From Branchiostoma lanceolatum (lineage: Eukaryota > Chordata > Leptocardii > Amphioxiformes > Branchiostomatidae), in NCBI RefSeq assembly GCF_035083965.1, contig NC_089729.1:15364964-15428963 (forward strand): a DNA stretch of 64,000 bases. The letters run 5' to 3'. Of this stretch, positions 46,230 through 58,700 are shown in pieces. The notes under the pieces are model-generated. The model worked only from the letters and a program-made list of their open reading frames with translations. It did not search any database and was not told the origin of the DNA. Both the position numbers and the translations under genes were made by a program. The first letter of the stretch is position 1; each line of letters starts with the position of its first letter.

Positions 46230-49200
46230 TTACGTGTCTTCCTCTGTTAACTGACTGGGCATAGTTAGGGAGAATTGATTGGTTGATACAATAGGTTCAC
46301 ATGACTGTCCTATACTGACAGAGTCTCCCGATGACTCCACATCAATGTGTAAACTCTCCCCACTGTCGATGTCCTCTTTCTTGACCTTGACCTCTTCCCC
46401 TCCGTGTGCGGAGGTCACAGTCGATGCGGGGGCGGGGTTACTCGTGTACTCCTTCATCTCCCTTTCGTAACGTTCCTTGTCTTTCTCGTACATGTCGTAG
46501 TATCTCTGCAAAGGACAATTTTACAGGTTTAAACCTGTGTATCCAGTATACTGTAAATGTCTTTAAGTTTGCGGTGCTTTAATTTCGCGATAAGGCAAGA
46601 ATGGAGTGTTCAAACTAAATTTTGCAATAGCACTATAGTTGTATACTATTACTAGTACTGTACAGTGATGGAAACACTGATGGTTTTAAAAACGTAAACA
46701 TAAAACCACCGCAAAAATTCTGATATTTACAGTAACTACCCTTTAGCGTAACACACCAGCTTTGCAGGCACATACTGCAGCTGGTTTTATTACACTGAGT
46801 AACATCTAACCTTTGCACATCTAGCTGTAAGCATTGTTTCGAGCTAACTAGTGAGGATGGGTCTACTGTACTTGGTGGGAACAAGTTTTACAATCTCGGG
46901 TTGATAACTCTGGTACTTGAAGACACTGGTATCTGAACCTAGGCATATCAAATTTGGATTTTCCTCTTCAGTTGAACTGAAATACACTTGTAAACTTTAT
47001 GTGTCAATTGGATTCAAGGTGCTTATAATGCAGCCATAATTCTTTGAAACAGAAATAACAAGAGTCCGAAGACCCAAAATCTCCATGAAATTTGTTTTTA
47101 AATATGATGTGTTTTATTTGCCCTAGTTGTTTGTTTTTGCCGCTGGTTGTTTTATTTTATGTGCCAAAGGGTATTCACATACAGGTTTGGTAGTGTTCCC
47201 ATTTGTGGTTTGACCGCCAGCTGTTGGGACTTGGGGAATAGTTGACCTAGATAAGAGACCAACAGATGGTGCGACCTCAAAGCCCACAATAGAGTAGATA
47301 TTTCTCATTATTTATGCAAATTCAGTCCGAATTTGCATAATTACCACTTCAGTTTGTACATCTCTGTCTAACCCACCTGCATATCAAATAACATGAAAAT
47401 CTGTCGCTCGTTTCTTCAGTTATTCTCCGTTGAAAATATTTACAAACACGCCCTTGCAGTTCCAGTGACACATACCAGGGGGCCCAAAATCGACCTTGAC
47501 CTTTCTCCTCCCAGCACCTACCCACATACCAAATATCATTTCAATCCATCCACACGTTCTTCAGTTATGCTGATTTTAAGCGTCCGGTGACACATACATA
47601 CAAACACGGTGACACAAACATACACACACGCGCACACACGCACAAACACAATAACTTCGCATGATTTGCACTTCAGTGTGTACATCTCCGTCCAACCTAC
47701 CAGCATACCAAATAACATGAAAATCTGTTGTTCCTCTCTTCAGTTAAACCCCTTTAGAACATTTTTACAAATAGGCCATTGCAGTTCCAGGGACACAAAC
47801 CAGGGGGCCCAAAATCGACCTTGACCATTCTCCTCCCAGCGCATACCCACATACCAAATATCATTACAATCCATCTACACGTTCTACAGTTATGCTGACT
47901 TTAAGCATCTGACGACACACATGCAAATGATTTACCTCCTTACTTATGCAAATTCGGTCTCATTTGCATAGTTTGCACTTAAGTGTGTACAACTTGGTCT
48001 AACCTACCTGTGTACCAAAGAACATGACGATCTGTCCATCCACTCTTCAGTTCTTCTACATTGAAGATTTTAACAAATACGCCATTGCAGTTCCAGTCAC
48101 ACATGCCAGGAAGCCCAAAATCGACCTTGACCTTCCTCCACCTAACACCCACTCACATACCAAAAATCATTTCAATCCATGTACAGGTTCTACAGTTATG
48201 GTGACTTTAAGCGTCCGGTGACACATACATACACACAAACACCAAACGCAAGCAAAACAGTATCTCCATGAAAAAGCCTTTTTTCATGGAGATAAAAAGA
48301 AGACATCAACCTTCTTGTCCTCTGATGACAGGCTGTTCCAACTCTTAGCCAGCCGCTTGGTCAGCTCATGGTGCCCGATTTCCTCCTTGTGTTCCTTGTA
48401 GTAACTTTCCTGCACCTGAGACCGCCGCTGCTGGCAGAACATAAAGAACGCATTGGCCGGCTTCTTGGGAGCATTGGGGTCCTTCTCTTTTTCAGACTTG
48501 GGCTGTGTAGAACAAGAAAAGGTTGATTTGATGCATTAATTACTGTCAATCAGTTAGACAATGTTACTTCATTGGATGACCTTTAATCAGAATTTGGGAA
48601 CAAAACTTGAAGGAAATTGTTGCATACCTATTATTTTATGTAAATTGCAGGTATAAGTCATTTGTTTTATTTTACAGTACCATGGAATGATAATAATTAA
48701 CTGTTGGAATGCCCACTGCAGCTGCAAGAGGGCGCTATCACTAATGCTCAACATACAAGTGAAAGAGGGTGGAATACCTTCACCTATCAACGTTTCTTCT
48801 TGGTGTCTATAATAGGGTTAGATACTAGGCTACCATGTTTACCATGGGATGATGATGTACTGTTGCAATGTCCACTGCAGCTGCAAGAGGGCGCTATCAT
48901 TAATGCTCAACATACAAGTGAAAGAGGGCAGAATACCTTCACAGCTTCACCTGTTAATGTTTCTTCTTGGGGTTTATAATAGGGTTAGAAACTAGGCTAC
49001 CATGTTATACCATGCGATGATGATGAACTGTTGCAATGCCCACTGAAACTGCAAGAGGGCGCTATCACTCATGCTCAACATACAAGTGAAAGAGGGTGGA
49101 ATACCTTCACCTATTAATGTTTCTTCTTGGTGTCTATAATACTAGGGTTAGACACTAGGCTACCATGTTTACCATGGGATGATGATGAACTGTTGCAATG

Positions 49201-52200
49201 CCCACTGAAACTGCAAGAGGGCGCTATCACTAATGCTCAACATACAAGTGAAAGAGGGTGGAATACCTTCACCTGTTTGTGTTTCTTCTTGCTGGATGCC
49301 TGAAGCGCCATTGTTGCAGAGCCAGGGAAGGGCAGCATGCCTGGTGCCATGGAGGGGGCCATGTGTGGACCCATGGCGCCTGGGTAGGGCTGCAGATCAC
49401 CCAGGTTACTCTGCTGGAAGAGCTGGTAGTTTGGAGGGGGCTGGTACTGGTACCCAACGCTTACCTGCAATGGGAATTGGGAAGAATTATCTGAGTGTGC
49501 ATGACGGTATATGGGTTATTTCACACGACCACATTCTTCAACTGTGACTGTCTGACAGTAATTTTCTCTTCTGAAGAAGCCTTTCGAATAACCCATATTA
49601 ACTGATGATTCTCTGAAACTCCAAAACTTGGAAGCGGAGGATATCCATACACTCCGTCACAATGCCCCAATGCAATATTTTTCTATAAAAAAAATACTAC
49701 AGGTAGTAAATGCATGACATACTATTATTAAGATTGAAATTATAATGCGAGATCTGATACACATACTAGTATAGTATTAGTACCATATTTTTGATAATAA
49801 GTTACCTCCTCTGGAAGGGACAACAGTGCAGCCTTATAGTCATCACCATGGTCATCAAGCTTCTTTGTCAGAAACCTGAAGGTAAAACAAAACAGTAATT
49901 GATGTTATCTTTATAAAGTCACCCAGGTTAGTAGATATCAATCAAACTTTATTGCACAACAAATGTAACAGGTACAACTGTATGGCAAGTTCGTAGGTAG
50001 TACAAAATATCAAGACATATAATTATGTCTTTGCTTATTAACAATGCTAATGAATTCTACAAAACTGAAGACTAAACACTACAGTATCCAATAAGAGTAA
50101 TACAGTATACGTATATGGAACATGTATTACATGATACACAGGAAACTAAGTTTACATCAATTGTTTGTGTCAGAGATGATTCTATTTCTTTTTAGAAAAG
50201 AGCTAGATATGTATTGGCCTATGTACAAGGAAATTGCGTCAGGACATGACATAAGTAATTTACGTATATCCTGTTTGGTAATGAGACCGTTCTGTAGTTG
50301 TATATAATGTGAAATTCAGAACTCAAGGTGAAAAGCTACAAGTACGACAATTTCTTACAATCACAATTTCAGAGTGTAAGATTTCCCTACCATGAAGAGT
50401 AATCTTAAGAACCTCTGTATCTTGTGTCCCTTAGACTAGATAGCAAGTCAATTCCCATCAAATTCAATGGTACTATAGTGTGATATGACAACCTTAAAGG
50501 AGGTGAAAATTACCACTGCATTACCAACATGCAAAACTGGCCTCCTACCTTCTCTCTCTCTTCAATCTCCGTATGATTCTCTTGACATGATGAAGTCTGT
50601 TCACCAGTCTCTCGTTAGTCTGTAGGAGAAATCAAAGGGCAAATAAAGAACAGAAACCTCACTGATTGTGAGCCAGCACATTCAGATAATGTATGTGTCC
50701 ACAAAAGCTTAGCTCAGTAATAAGATCCACAAGCAAGATGAAAAAATGCTTCTAACAAATTCTATTTTGCAAGTACACTAGGAGGAGTTGGGAATTCATT
50801 GCTCACATTAACAAACGGCAGGATTCTAAAGGATCTATATATCCATGTTACTATCCCTACACAATGTCTCCATACTTCTGTTTTGGATTTGCGAGAATAT
50901 TTCGCGCATAGAAAGTTAACAAATACAAATTGTGTACATGTTTTTCTGTAACACAGTTGAGTCAAGTTTCAAATCACTCAAATTATCACCCAAAAGCTCA
51001 GATAGCGGGAAACGATCCATAGTGCATATGGCATCAAAGAGCTTAGAACGGACACATAAATTTCTCATACACAATATCCTTTACAGTCTTATATACATAT
51101 CACCACTAGTGGTGTGGATCTAAACCCGAGTTTAGGTTTAGGTTCGGACTCGAGTCCAGAGGTTTAGGTTCAGGTCCGGACTTGAAAGTCCGGACCTGAA
51201 CAATAATTTTGGAATATTTTTTTCGTGTTACATGCAACAAATAAAAAATTGCAAATTGGCAGATATTTTACATGTAATTTGAAAACTATATATACGGAAT
51301 TATATACAGTCAGTAATTAACACAAAGGTTCAGTTATAAACACAAAAACAGCAATGTTTTCATATTTTTCTAGTGCAAATTTCATGATCTAAGGAAGGTT
51401 TAAGATGGTTTGAAACAAAAAGGAGTGTATAAGTGAGAGATTTTCTTTTCAAGTCCGGACTTGTTTCCAGACGTTTAGGTTTTTTTGGACTTGAACCTAA
51501 ACGTTTTACAAGTCCGGAACCGGTCCGGCCGGACCGATCCGCACCACTAATCACCACATAATAATATCAAGCCTCCAGGGATTTCAGGTCTCATTCCTGT
51601 GTTACTCCGCCGCGTCTCCGCGTGTATACTCTAAAAGAATCCGGCAAAAAAATAACTGGGCATAAGAGGCGTGTGTTTAGGTGGATCATAAATTGCCTTT
51701 TATCGGCCCCACCTGATATAACAAGAATTTGAGACGAAAGCTTGTTTATTACTGTCAGGATTAGGTAGGAAAGTTTCGTCATCCAAGCGATAGGTCGGAC
51801 GTGTGCACATTTTGCTGTGAGTGATATGGTCAGGTGCTGGCGGCACAACAGCGGCCCCGTGCGGCTAGAGGGTACCTGCAGTTTAAAATGCGATAAATAT
51901 CGTTGTCACGGTTATATTTGGGTGAATCTTTTTTTGCTGCATGACGAACACGTGTGCTTCCAACAGAAAGTAAAACATCTCAAGAATTTTTTTTCTAGAT
52001 TTTTTAAGTAATAGTCATAAATTTGCGTATTTCACCGTACCGTTGATTCCAATGGAACAGCCTAACACAGGAATGAGACCTTAATTATTATATGCAAGCA
52101 ACGAACAGGAACTGACCAGCTGCACTTCTTCGCACTTCCTCTTCAGAACGCAGTGTCTCTGTTTGTACGGGTCCACAGCCGGCTGGTCTCCTGCACTAGC

Positions 52201-52314
52201 CCCTGTAGAACTCTGCACACCCGAAAACCCGTTCTGACCGGCATGCTGGCTGTTTTCGTGGTCATATTCGTGACCGATTTGGACATCGACTTCCAAATCT
52301 TGAACCGCCGCCAT
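46230..52314 (-). CDS. TFPT: TFPT-like / HMG-box protein (putative INO80 subunit, Nhp10-type)
   Basis: Probable chromatin-remodelling subunit, 332 aa. Exons in coding order: 52314-52117, 50619-50549, 49875-49806, 49464-49273, 48502-48311, 46505-46230 (999 nt, phases consistent). Residues ~50-110 (YKQRHCVLKRKCEEVQL / TNERLVNRLHHVKRIIRR / FLTKKLDDHGDDYKA) match human TFPT's conserved region (NERVLNRLHQVQRITRRL, GDDYRA). A Met/Pro/Gln-rich linker follows, then a full HMG box from ~180 (KDPNAPKKPANAFFMFCQQR … LAKSWNSLSSEDKK / RYYDMYEKDKERYEREMKEY), then an acidic Ser-rich tail with a VKKED sumoylation-like motif. Human TFPT lacks an HMG box; yeast INO80 subunit Nhp10 has one. The start ATG has a good context (AAAATGG). 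Donor GTTGAT after exon 5 is atypical. Shares a bidirectional promoter with the I-BAR gene. Confidence 0.85.
46550..46734. mobile_element. MITE of the ACTGTAAAT family
   Basis: Inverted ends TACTGTAAAT / ATTTACAGTA with internal AAACATAAAACCACCGC, as in the copies at 57592-57801 and 60268-60478. Confidence 0.65.
47050..48295. mobile_element. Hairpin-ended element with three ~305-bp tandem repeats
   Basis: It starts near AATAACAAGAGTCCGAAGACCC. Three copies (about 47330-47640, 47640-47935, 47935-48240) share CAAAATCGACCTTGACC, CACATACCAAA.ATCATT and CAGTTATG.TGA.TTTAAGC. It ends in hairpin TATCTCCATGAAAAA..TTTTTTCATGGAGATA. A tandem core plus terminal hairpin suits Helentron-associated elements, but that class is only a hypothesis. 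It lies in the last intron of the TFPT-like gene. Confidence 0.65.
48311..48502 (-). CDS. TFPT: HMG-box exon of the TFPT-like gene
   Basis: A 192-nt phase 0 exon encoding the first ~55 residues of the box, including the basic-proline lead KDPNAPKKPANAF and helix 2 LTKRLAKSW. The box finishes in the next exon (RYYDMYEKDKERYE). Confidence 0.93.
48702..49270. repeat. ~163-bp tandem repeat carrying copies of an exon edge
   Basis: Units start near 48702, 48861, 49029 and 49191 (CCACTG(C/A)A(G/A)CTGCAAGAGGGCGC). On the minus strand each full unit contains CAAGAAGAAAC…A(C/T)AGGTGAAG, matching the end of coding exon 4 and its splice donor (49273). The array thus grew from the exon border into the intron. 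Confidence 0.88.
49937..50310 (-). mobile_element. LINE 3' fragment, second copy
   Basis: ~90% like 27297-27600 by eye (CTTTATTGCACAACAAATGT, TATGGCAAGTTCGTAGG, TATGTATTGGCCTATGTACA). The frame is decayed. Confidence 0.7.
51107..51549. mobile_element. hAT-type MITE, 443 bp, copy 2
   Basis: Ends TAGTGGTGTGGATC / GATCCGCACCACTA (one mismatch), with the exact 8-bp duplication ATCACCAC (51099-51106 and 51550-51557). Internal sequence is homologous to copy 1 at 45.1 kb. Confidence 0.95.
51586..52081. mobile_element. DNA element with 19-bp perfect inverted ends
   Basis: Ends AGGTCTCATTCCTGTGTTA / TAACACAGGAATGAGACCT, ~496 bp, no transposase. It lies in intron 1 of the TFPT-like gene, only 37 bp from the first coding exon's donor. 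Confidence 0.82.
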
Positions 52315-52756
52315 TTTGTGGGTCACCTCTGGGTCAGAAGAATATTTCACTATTACTAGAGGGTTTCTTTTTATTAACTTCTACGTGCAATACCATTGCA
52401 TAGTAACTACTCGAATCTAATGATTAGGAAAAGTATATTATCAAATATATTTTTACAGTTTTAGTATTTATTTGTAGCTTTTTGTTATGTAAAGCTCTAT
52501 CAATATATCTTTATTGAATTTTACACACCCTAAAAATCTTTAAATATTCCAAAGGAAAATGATCCATTTTGATTGGTTAAATCTTGAGGATTAACCCCTG
52601 ACCTCATGACGTCAGGAGAAGGAGTCTCCCCAAGTGCCAAGAGGACATCCGAAAAATTCCGAGGTTGTGAGTAGTTGTGCCTGCAAATCCGGCGGCGTAG
52701 TGGCCTCCAGGCCTTTATCCCGCTTAAAAAATCACCTAGAACGTTAAAGGAACACC
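52315..52756. promoter_or_regulatory. Bidirectional promoter (TFPT-like gene / I-BAR gene)
   Basis: 442 bp between two divergent start codons. It contains an inverted CCAAT box (GATTGG, 52571-52576) and a perfect palindromic CRE (TGACGTCA, 52607-52614), and no clear TATA box. NF-Y plus CREB/ATF sites without TATA are typical of shared housekeeping promoters. 5' UTRs must also fit in this interval. Confidence 0.7.
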
Positions 52757-55700
52757 ATGGCAAGAGTAGAGGAAGCCCACAGAATCACGGACCTTACTTA
52801 TAAGGTAAGTTTTCCCTCGGGAAAAATAGCCGAGATCGGAGGGCTGTTTGAAAATGGCAAGGTGGTTAAAAACCGCTGCGTTCACTCTTGTTTTTCTTGA
52901 CGATTTTTGGCATTCCAAACTTTATCAATCCTAAAATTACACCTTTTTTGTACCAACATATTTTTCTTATTGTATTTAAGAAGTGTGTCAGTGTATCTAG
53001 TGTTATGTACAAGAGAATTTCTGCACTAAACACTGTCATAATCGTTGTGTTTTCTTCACCGCAGGGTCTAGTGGAAAACTTTGCCCCTGCTGTTCGTAAT
53101 CTGATTTCTATGGGCAAGGCCTACGAGAAGTCACTTGCAGGTATGTATTTCCTCTTCATATTTCCTTCCCAAACTACATCCCAGAGGAGTAACCAAAGCG
53201 ACGTTTCAGCATGATACCGCCTTCCGGCTTTTCCAGATGTTGTAAACTCTCTTAAAAATGTGTGTACTTTGCGTGTTGAACAGATTCTTTGGTGAAGTGT
53301 TCTGACCATTGATTAAAAGTGGATTAAGGTTTCCGTCAAGTACTGAGTATAGGGAGATCCTTGGGTGGATAAGAACCCCAAGACCAGGTCTTTGAGTCCC
53401 AAAATTTCGTTAAGTACAAGCAGTGATTGACATGCTATTTTTAAGACGACGTTCGGTCATTTCTTTCCAGCTGTGTCGTCTACAGCAAGAGGCTATTTTG
53501 AGGCGTTGATGAAGTTAGGAGAGCAAGCGAATGCAACAAGAGGAGCCCCTGAACTTGGTAGGTGGTATCCTTGATTTCCCCCGACACACCCCCACCCCCA
53601 CAACACACACAACACATCACATCCTGCACTTAAAGGTTATCTTGTCCAAAAATTACTCCCACACACAGAATGTTTCAAGATCACAAGGTCTTAATCCTTG
53701 GCATAGTTTCGGGTAGCCCGAAAGTCGTGGCAACTTTACTGCTTGTTTAATCACATACGCCGGTATGTCTGGCTTAAGTGTGGCGGACGTCCCATTCCTT
53801 AAAGGTCCTTGAGGAGTGCCTGCAGATGAGTAAAGTATGTCGTCACTCTGTCGTGTTCGATAGCCTAAGGCGTATACGTCTGGGGGTTGGTGCGGTTAGA
53901 TCCCTGCACGGGTACATGACGACACATCCGGGACAGTAAGGGTTTAATCATGTATGAAATCAGGTAGAAATGTAGTACCAGTAGCTTGAGACTGCACCTA
54001 TTTTACCCTACGGTACTTGCAACTTGTTCTAGCTAGTGTAGTTTGAGTGTAGAGGCCCCTATGCTCTGATTTGGACACCTGCATCATCACTACATCATCA
54101 TAATGCTATGATCAAAGAGTTTTTTTTTCTTGAGAACCCTACATGATTGTTCGTAAATCCATTGATTCTGTCAGCTTTGGATTTAGAATAAGGCTGTAAC
54201 AGAGGGGAAACTTGTCCCCAAAAATTTGTTCCTCAAAATACAGGAAATTGTGTCTTAAGTTAGGTGGCTATGAATTTTAGAATTCCTGCAAAGTTAGCCT
54301 TCTGTTTCTTACCCCTTCTTCTTCGTTATTACGTGCTTAACCACATTAAGTTAACGTTGAGGACTCCAAGCATGGTACGTAAGACGTACACAAGACTGTA
54401 ATGTTTGATTCGCTCACACCGGGAATGACCCCTACATGAGAAATTTCAATATGAAGCCTGAGTAGAAAGTTTGTTGTAGCAACTTCCAAACTTCTTCTCA
54501 CAAACTCCTGTCAAGTAGAATTAATGAATTTAAGGTAAACACTGGACTACTACTTTCAAACACAGCTTGTCATTGTGTATACGTATAGTGATTTATAAGT
54601 TTAAGAAAGCACAAGCCTTGACAACATCAAGTTTAAATGTAATGCAGATGTATTATAGAACCCGCTAGGTTAGAAATAGCTGGCATTTTGTACTTGGGTA
54701 CACAGTAGAAATGCCAGAGGGGATCGTTCAAACAAAGCTGGCCTCAGATGCCTTAAAGTCCGTCTGCAATGCACACTAGCGCTGTATAAACATGGATGCC
54801 TACAGGCGTATACTACTTATCTTTACTAGAGCAAGAAAGTATCATACGCTTCTGTAATTACGATGTAGATTACTTGTTTTGATTCTTATCAATAGGTATC
54901 ACTGTCGATGGTAAGAGATTACGTTAGTAAGGAAATTGGGAAGCTTTAGTTCTTTTCTTCCCAGCTTGTACATTAGTTCTCATGAATTTTTAATGTGGAT
55001 AATCCTGCGGTATTTGCTCCCCCACCACAAGGTATTACTGGGTCCCAGATCAAATGTCAGGTCTTAAATGCGTAAAGAGTTTTCCTGTGTTGGGTACCAA
55101 CCTTGGGCGTATCCCCTTCATGAGTATGACACGACCACACCCTTCGGTTATCAGTAGCTTTTTCAGTGCTACTGACAGGATTAATTGATAGTTAGCCATT
55201 CTAATATTTACGTATCAGTTGAGTTATGCCTGCAAGGGTTAAAGCGTTTCCGCATGATAATTTGAAGCCTTTTGTTTGTTAAGCTACAGCTTTGCCCATT
55301 TTACAAAGAGACGTATGTTTTGTTTGCCTAGAGCATGTCACAAGATCCAGGCTATACATGTAGGCTAGCTGCTGTGGTCTAACACTAGACGATAGGTCTC
55401 TAACAGATGTTTATTTACACTGTACATAATAACAGCAACTTGTCAATTAGTAACCGTGTTGGCTGTTGTGTATCGATGGTTGCACGCTGTACTCTTATTT
55501 TAAAATAGTGCTAAACAATGTTAATCTTAGTGATAAACTTGTGGAAATATTAACTAACTTGATTGGTTGATGAGTTAGTAAAGGTCACATCAAAAACAAA
55601 GATCGCTACTGTTTTGTATTTGCTGGTAGTGGAATCAATGTAATGATTAAGTCCAGTTAGAAAAACACACCAGACAGGCATATTGATTTTCTTAAAATGT

Positions 55701-58700
55701 TATCAACTGTCTCACGACATATGATATTTTTTATATCCCGGATCATATTTCACAATTGTTGACATAATTTTTGAAGAGGTAAAATACATTTAAAAATTGA
55801 GTAAAAGTAATAAGAAAACAACAGAGGATTTTTATATACTAGGCTGTTTAGCTTGTTACAAAATTTGAATGAAGTCTGAGGAAGATTGAATTGTTATCTG
55901 TACATCTGGCAGGCGAATCAGATGCTCATTTTACACCTGGTGGGTCACTGAATCTGTTGCTAATGAATTAGGGGGTGTATCTAGGTCAGAGGTCAGATGG
56001 GCTACTCAGTTTGCCTGCATGGAAAATGTCTGTTTGGATTTGGTTGTAGTTCTGGTCACCTTGTAAATATACAGTTTGTAGTGTTCGGAACATTTAAATC
56101 TTGGTTCAGAAAAACAAATCAAGACTAACTTGTATATAATTGTAACACCAATAGATAATTCAAAAAGACAGATTGCATTGTTGGTCACTTACTAAAAATT
56201 GAGAATTTGCTGCTGTTTTTAGATATTCTTTAAACAAAAATTGACTTTCTCTGTCCACCAAAACATGCTAGAACTGCTACTCAGTCATGTTGCAACTTCA
56301 GGACCAAAAATTCCAGCAACAATATATATATTAATTATTATTTTACACACCATTTGTAGTTAATTCGTGCCATATATAGATATGTGGCCTAAAGGGATAT
56401 AACCTACTAGTACTACATATGATATACAATAGTCAAGCTGGACATCAAACTATACACTTACACGTTACAGAAAGGACCTAACCACTTAGAATTTAAAGCA
56501 TTCTGATGTTGCCATAGTTGCCATTGTGTTTGAGAAGACTGTTTTGTTTAGGGTAGGCAGAGGGAGGTCGAGGTCAGAGTCAAGTACCAGATGTGTCTGT
56601 ATGTCTGCTGCCATCTGGCCACAAAAGTGCTGGGAAATGATCTTTTGTACAGTGTATAACTCCGAGTTAAGGCCACACCAATTTAATGTCTTGGTTAACG
56701 GATTTTTATTTTCCAAAAAAAATTATTAAAAAAAAAAAATCATGAAAACAGAAGGCTGGCCCAGCCTTCTGAAGTTCTGTTTTCATGATTTTTTTTCAAA
56801 AAATTTTTTTTTTAAAATAAAAATCCGTTAACCAAGAAATTGAATTAGTGTGGCCTAAGAGAGCTAGCTTTTGTGCAAGCTCTTGAAAATATTTGTTTTG
56901 TGTTAAAAAAATTACTCGTTTACTTTCGTGGTGGGTTTATTTTGTAGTTGGAGGGAAAGGGGTTTTCACAGTGTTTAAGATTCGTGGTAGAAATAATTCT
57001 GTAAAACAGTAGTAATTTACGTTAGAAGCGGGTATTTGAGATTTTGTGAACTCACAGTTGAGAATGAGAGGTCTCTGGGAAAACCCATGAAAATAAAACC
57101 ACGTTGACTATACTAGTAACATTTTGAAAGTTTCGAGGTTTGCAGTAGTTTTGTTACAGTCTGACTCAAACAGTCTGACTGAGAAAATTGAAAACGAGTA
57201 AATAAGTACTGTTTTTAAGCGTAAAAGGTGCCTGCATATGAAATTTATTTCCTGGTATTTCAGAGAACAAAATGAAAGTTTTACTTGAATGTGTCTTTCG
57301 CAACCCTGTAGCAGCATATACACATTACATTTCATGTTGAAACTCCAAAAGGTTTGGGATGTATGGTCCAATGTTCACTAAGTCTTCCCTGTGCAAAACA
57401 AAACGACTCTCTCGTGTTCAAGCTTCTCGTGTTACTTGTATGTCTTACTTTGTGGTTGTTCAGGGGGTGAAGTTGAATGTAAAGTCAGTGACCCTCAAAG
57501 TTTCAGCTTGACTTGCTCTCAACTTGTTTATAAACTGCTATTCAGTCTTGCATAGCGACGTTGTGTGGTAAAGGTTGAAGAAAATAGAATAACTGTAAAT
57601 GCATTTAAGTTCGCATGGTTTTTATTTCGGGCTAAGACGAAAATGGAGTTTTTGCGGTGGTTTTAAGTTTTCGGCAGCACTATAGTCACATAATGTACAG
57701 TATTGGACAAAAATGTTCACGGTGGTTTTATGTTCGCGGTGAAACGGTCGCCACAAAAACCGTGAACATAAAACCACCGCGAACATTTCTGCATTTACAG
57801 TACAGTATTGTATATTCTAGGATCAGCATTTGGTCTTTATTGGTGTTTTATCCAACTGGAGATTTGCTAAAATTAGTAAAAAAAGTGCCATCACACTTTC
57901 AAGACCTAAGCCACGACTTAACTCCCAACCACTCGCCAACCAAGGTCCGCGCTGGGTTGGGAGTAGCCTGGAATTCTATTCTATTCTAACTCCAGTTCAC
58001 TCCTCTGATCGCATCCAAACAGAATGTCATCACATTCCTAACTTGGATTTTTCAAAATATATAGTCGGACGGTGCATACACTTACCAGAAGCACCCCGAC
58101 CAGTCGATCGCATTGAAACTTAGATCCGTCGCATTGAAACTCAGATCCGTATCAGCCATGACTTGACAAATCGGTTTCTAACTTGCCTTAACGACTGAAT
58201 CTGACAAGACAAACTTGCCAATGAATGAGATGGTCGAAGGTGTCAGCTTCCAAAAGATGTTTTCAGATTGACAATTTTGGCACTTCGGAAGTGATTGAAT
58301 ACGTCCGCGATTTAACGTTTAGAGAAAAGTAGTAGATAGAAACTATTATTTTTCTAAACGTTAAATCGCGGACTGATTTTCAATGCAATCGATTGGTCGG
58401 GGTGAGAAGGCAAACTCGCAACCATAGTCGATGAACTTGTTAGTAACCACTAACTCCCAACCATGGTCTGGAGAAGGTCGGGACTGGCCAAGGCCAGCTA
58501 GGTGTGGCTTAAACTACAGGCTTTCGTCTGACATGTCGTATCCTGAAGGTATTTGCATGTAATTGGATGAATTCCAATAAATTTGCACTTGAATGATTGA
58601 AACCAGACTTTGGAACTTGGAAAGACTCAGCAAAACAGGAAAGGATCTATAGAGAAATGTCTAAACGTTAATTGGAAGTGCACATGCAAGAAATGCAATT

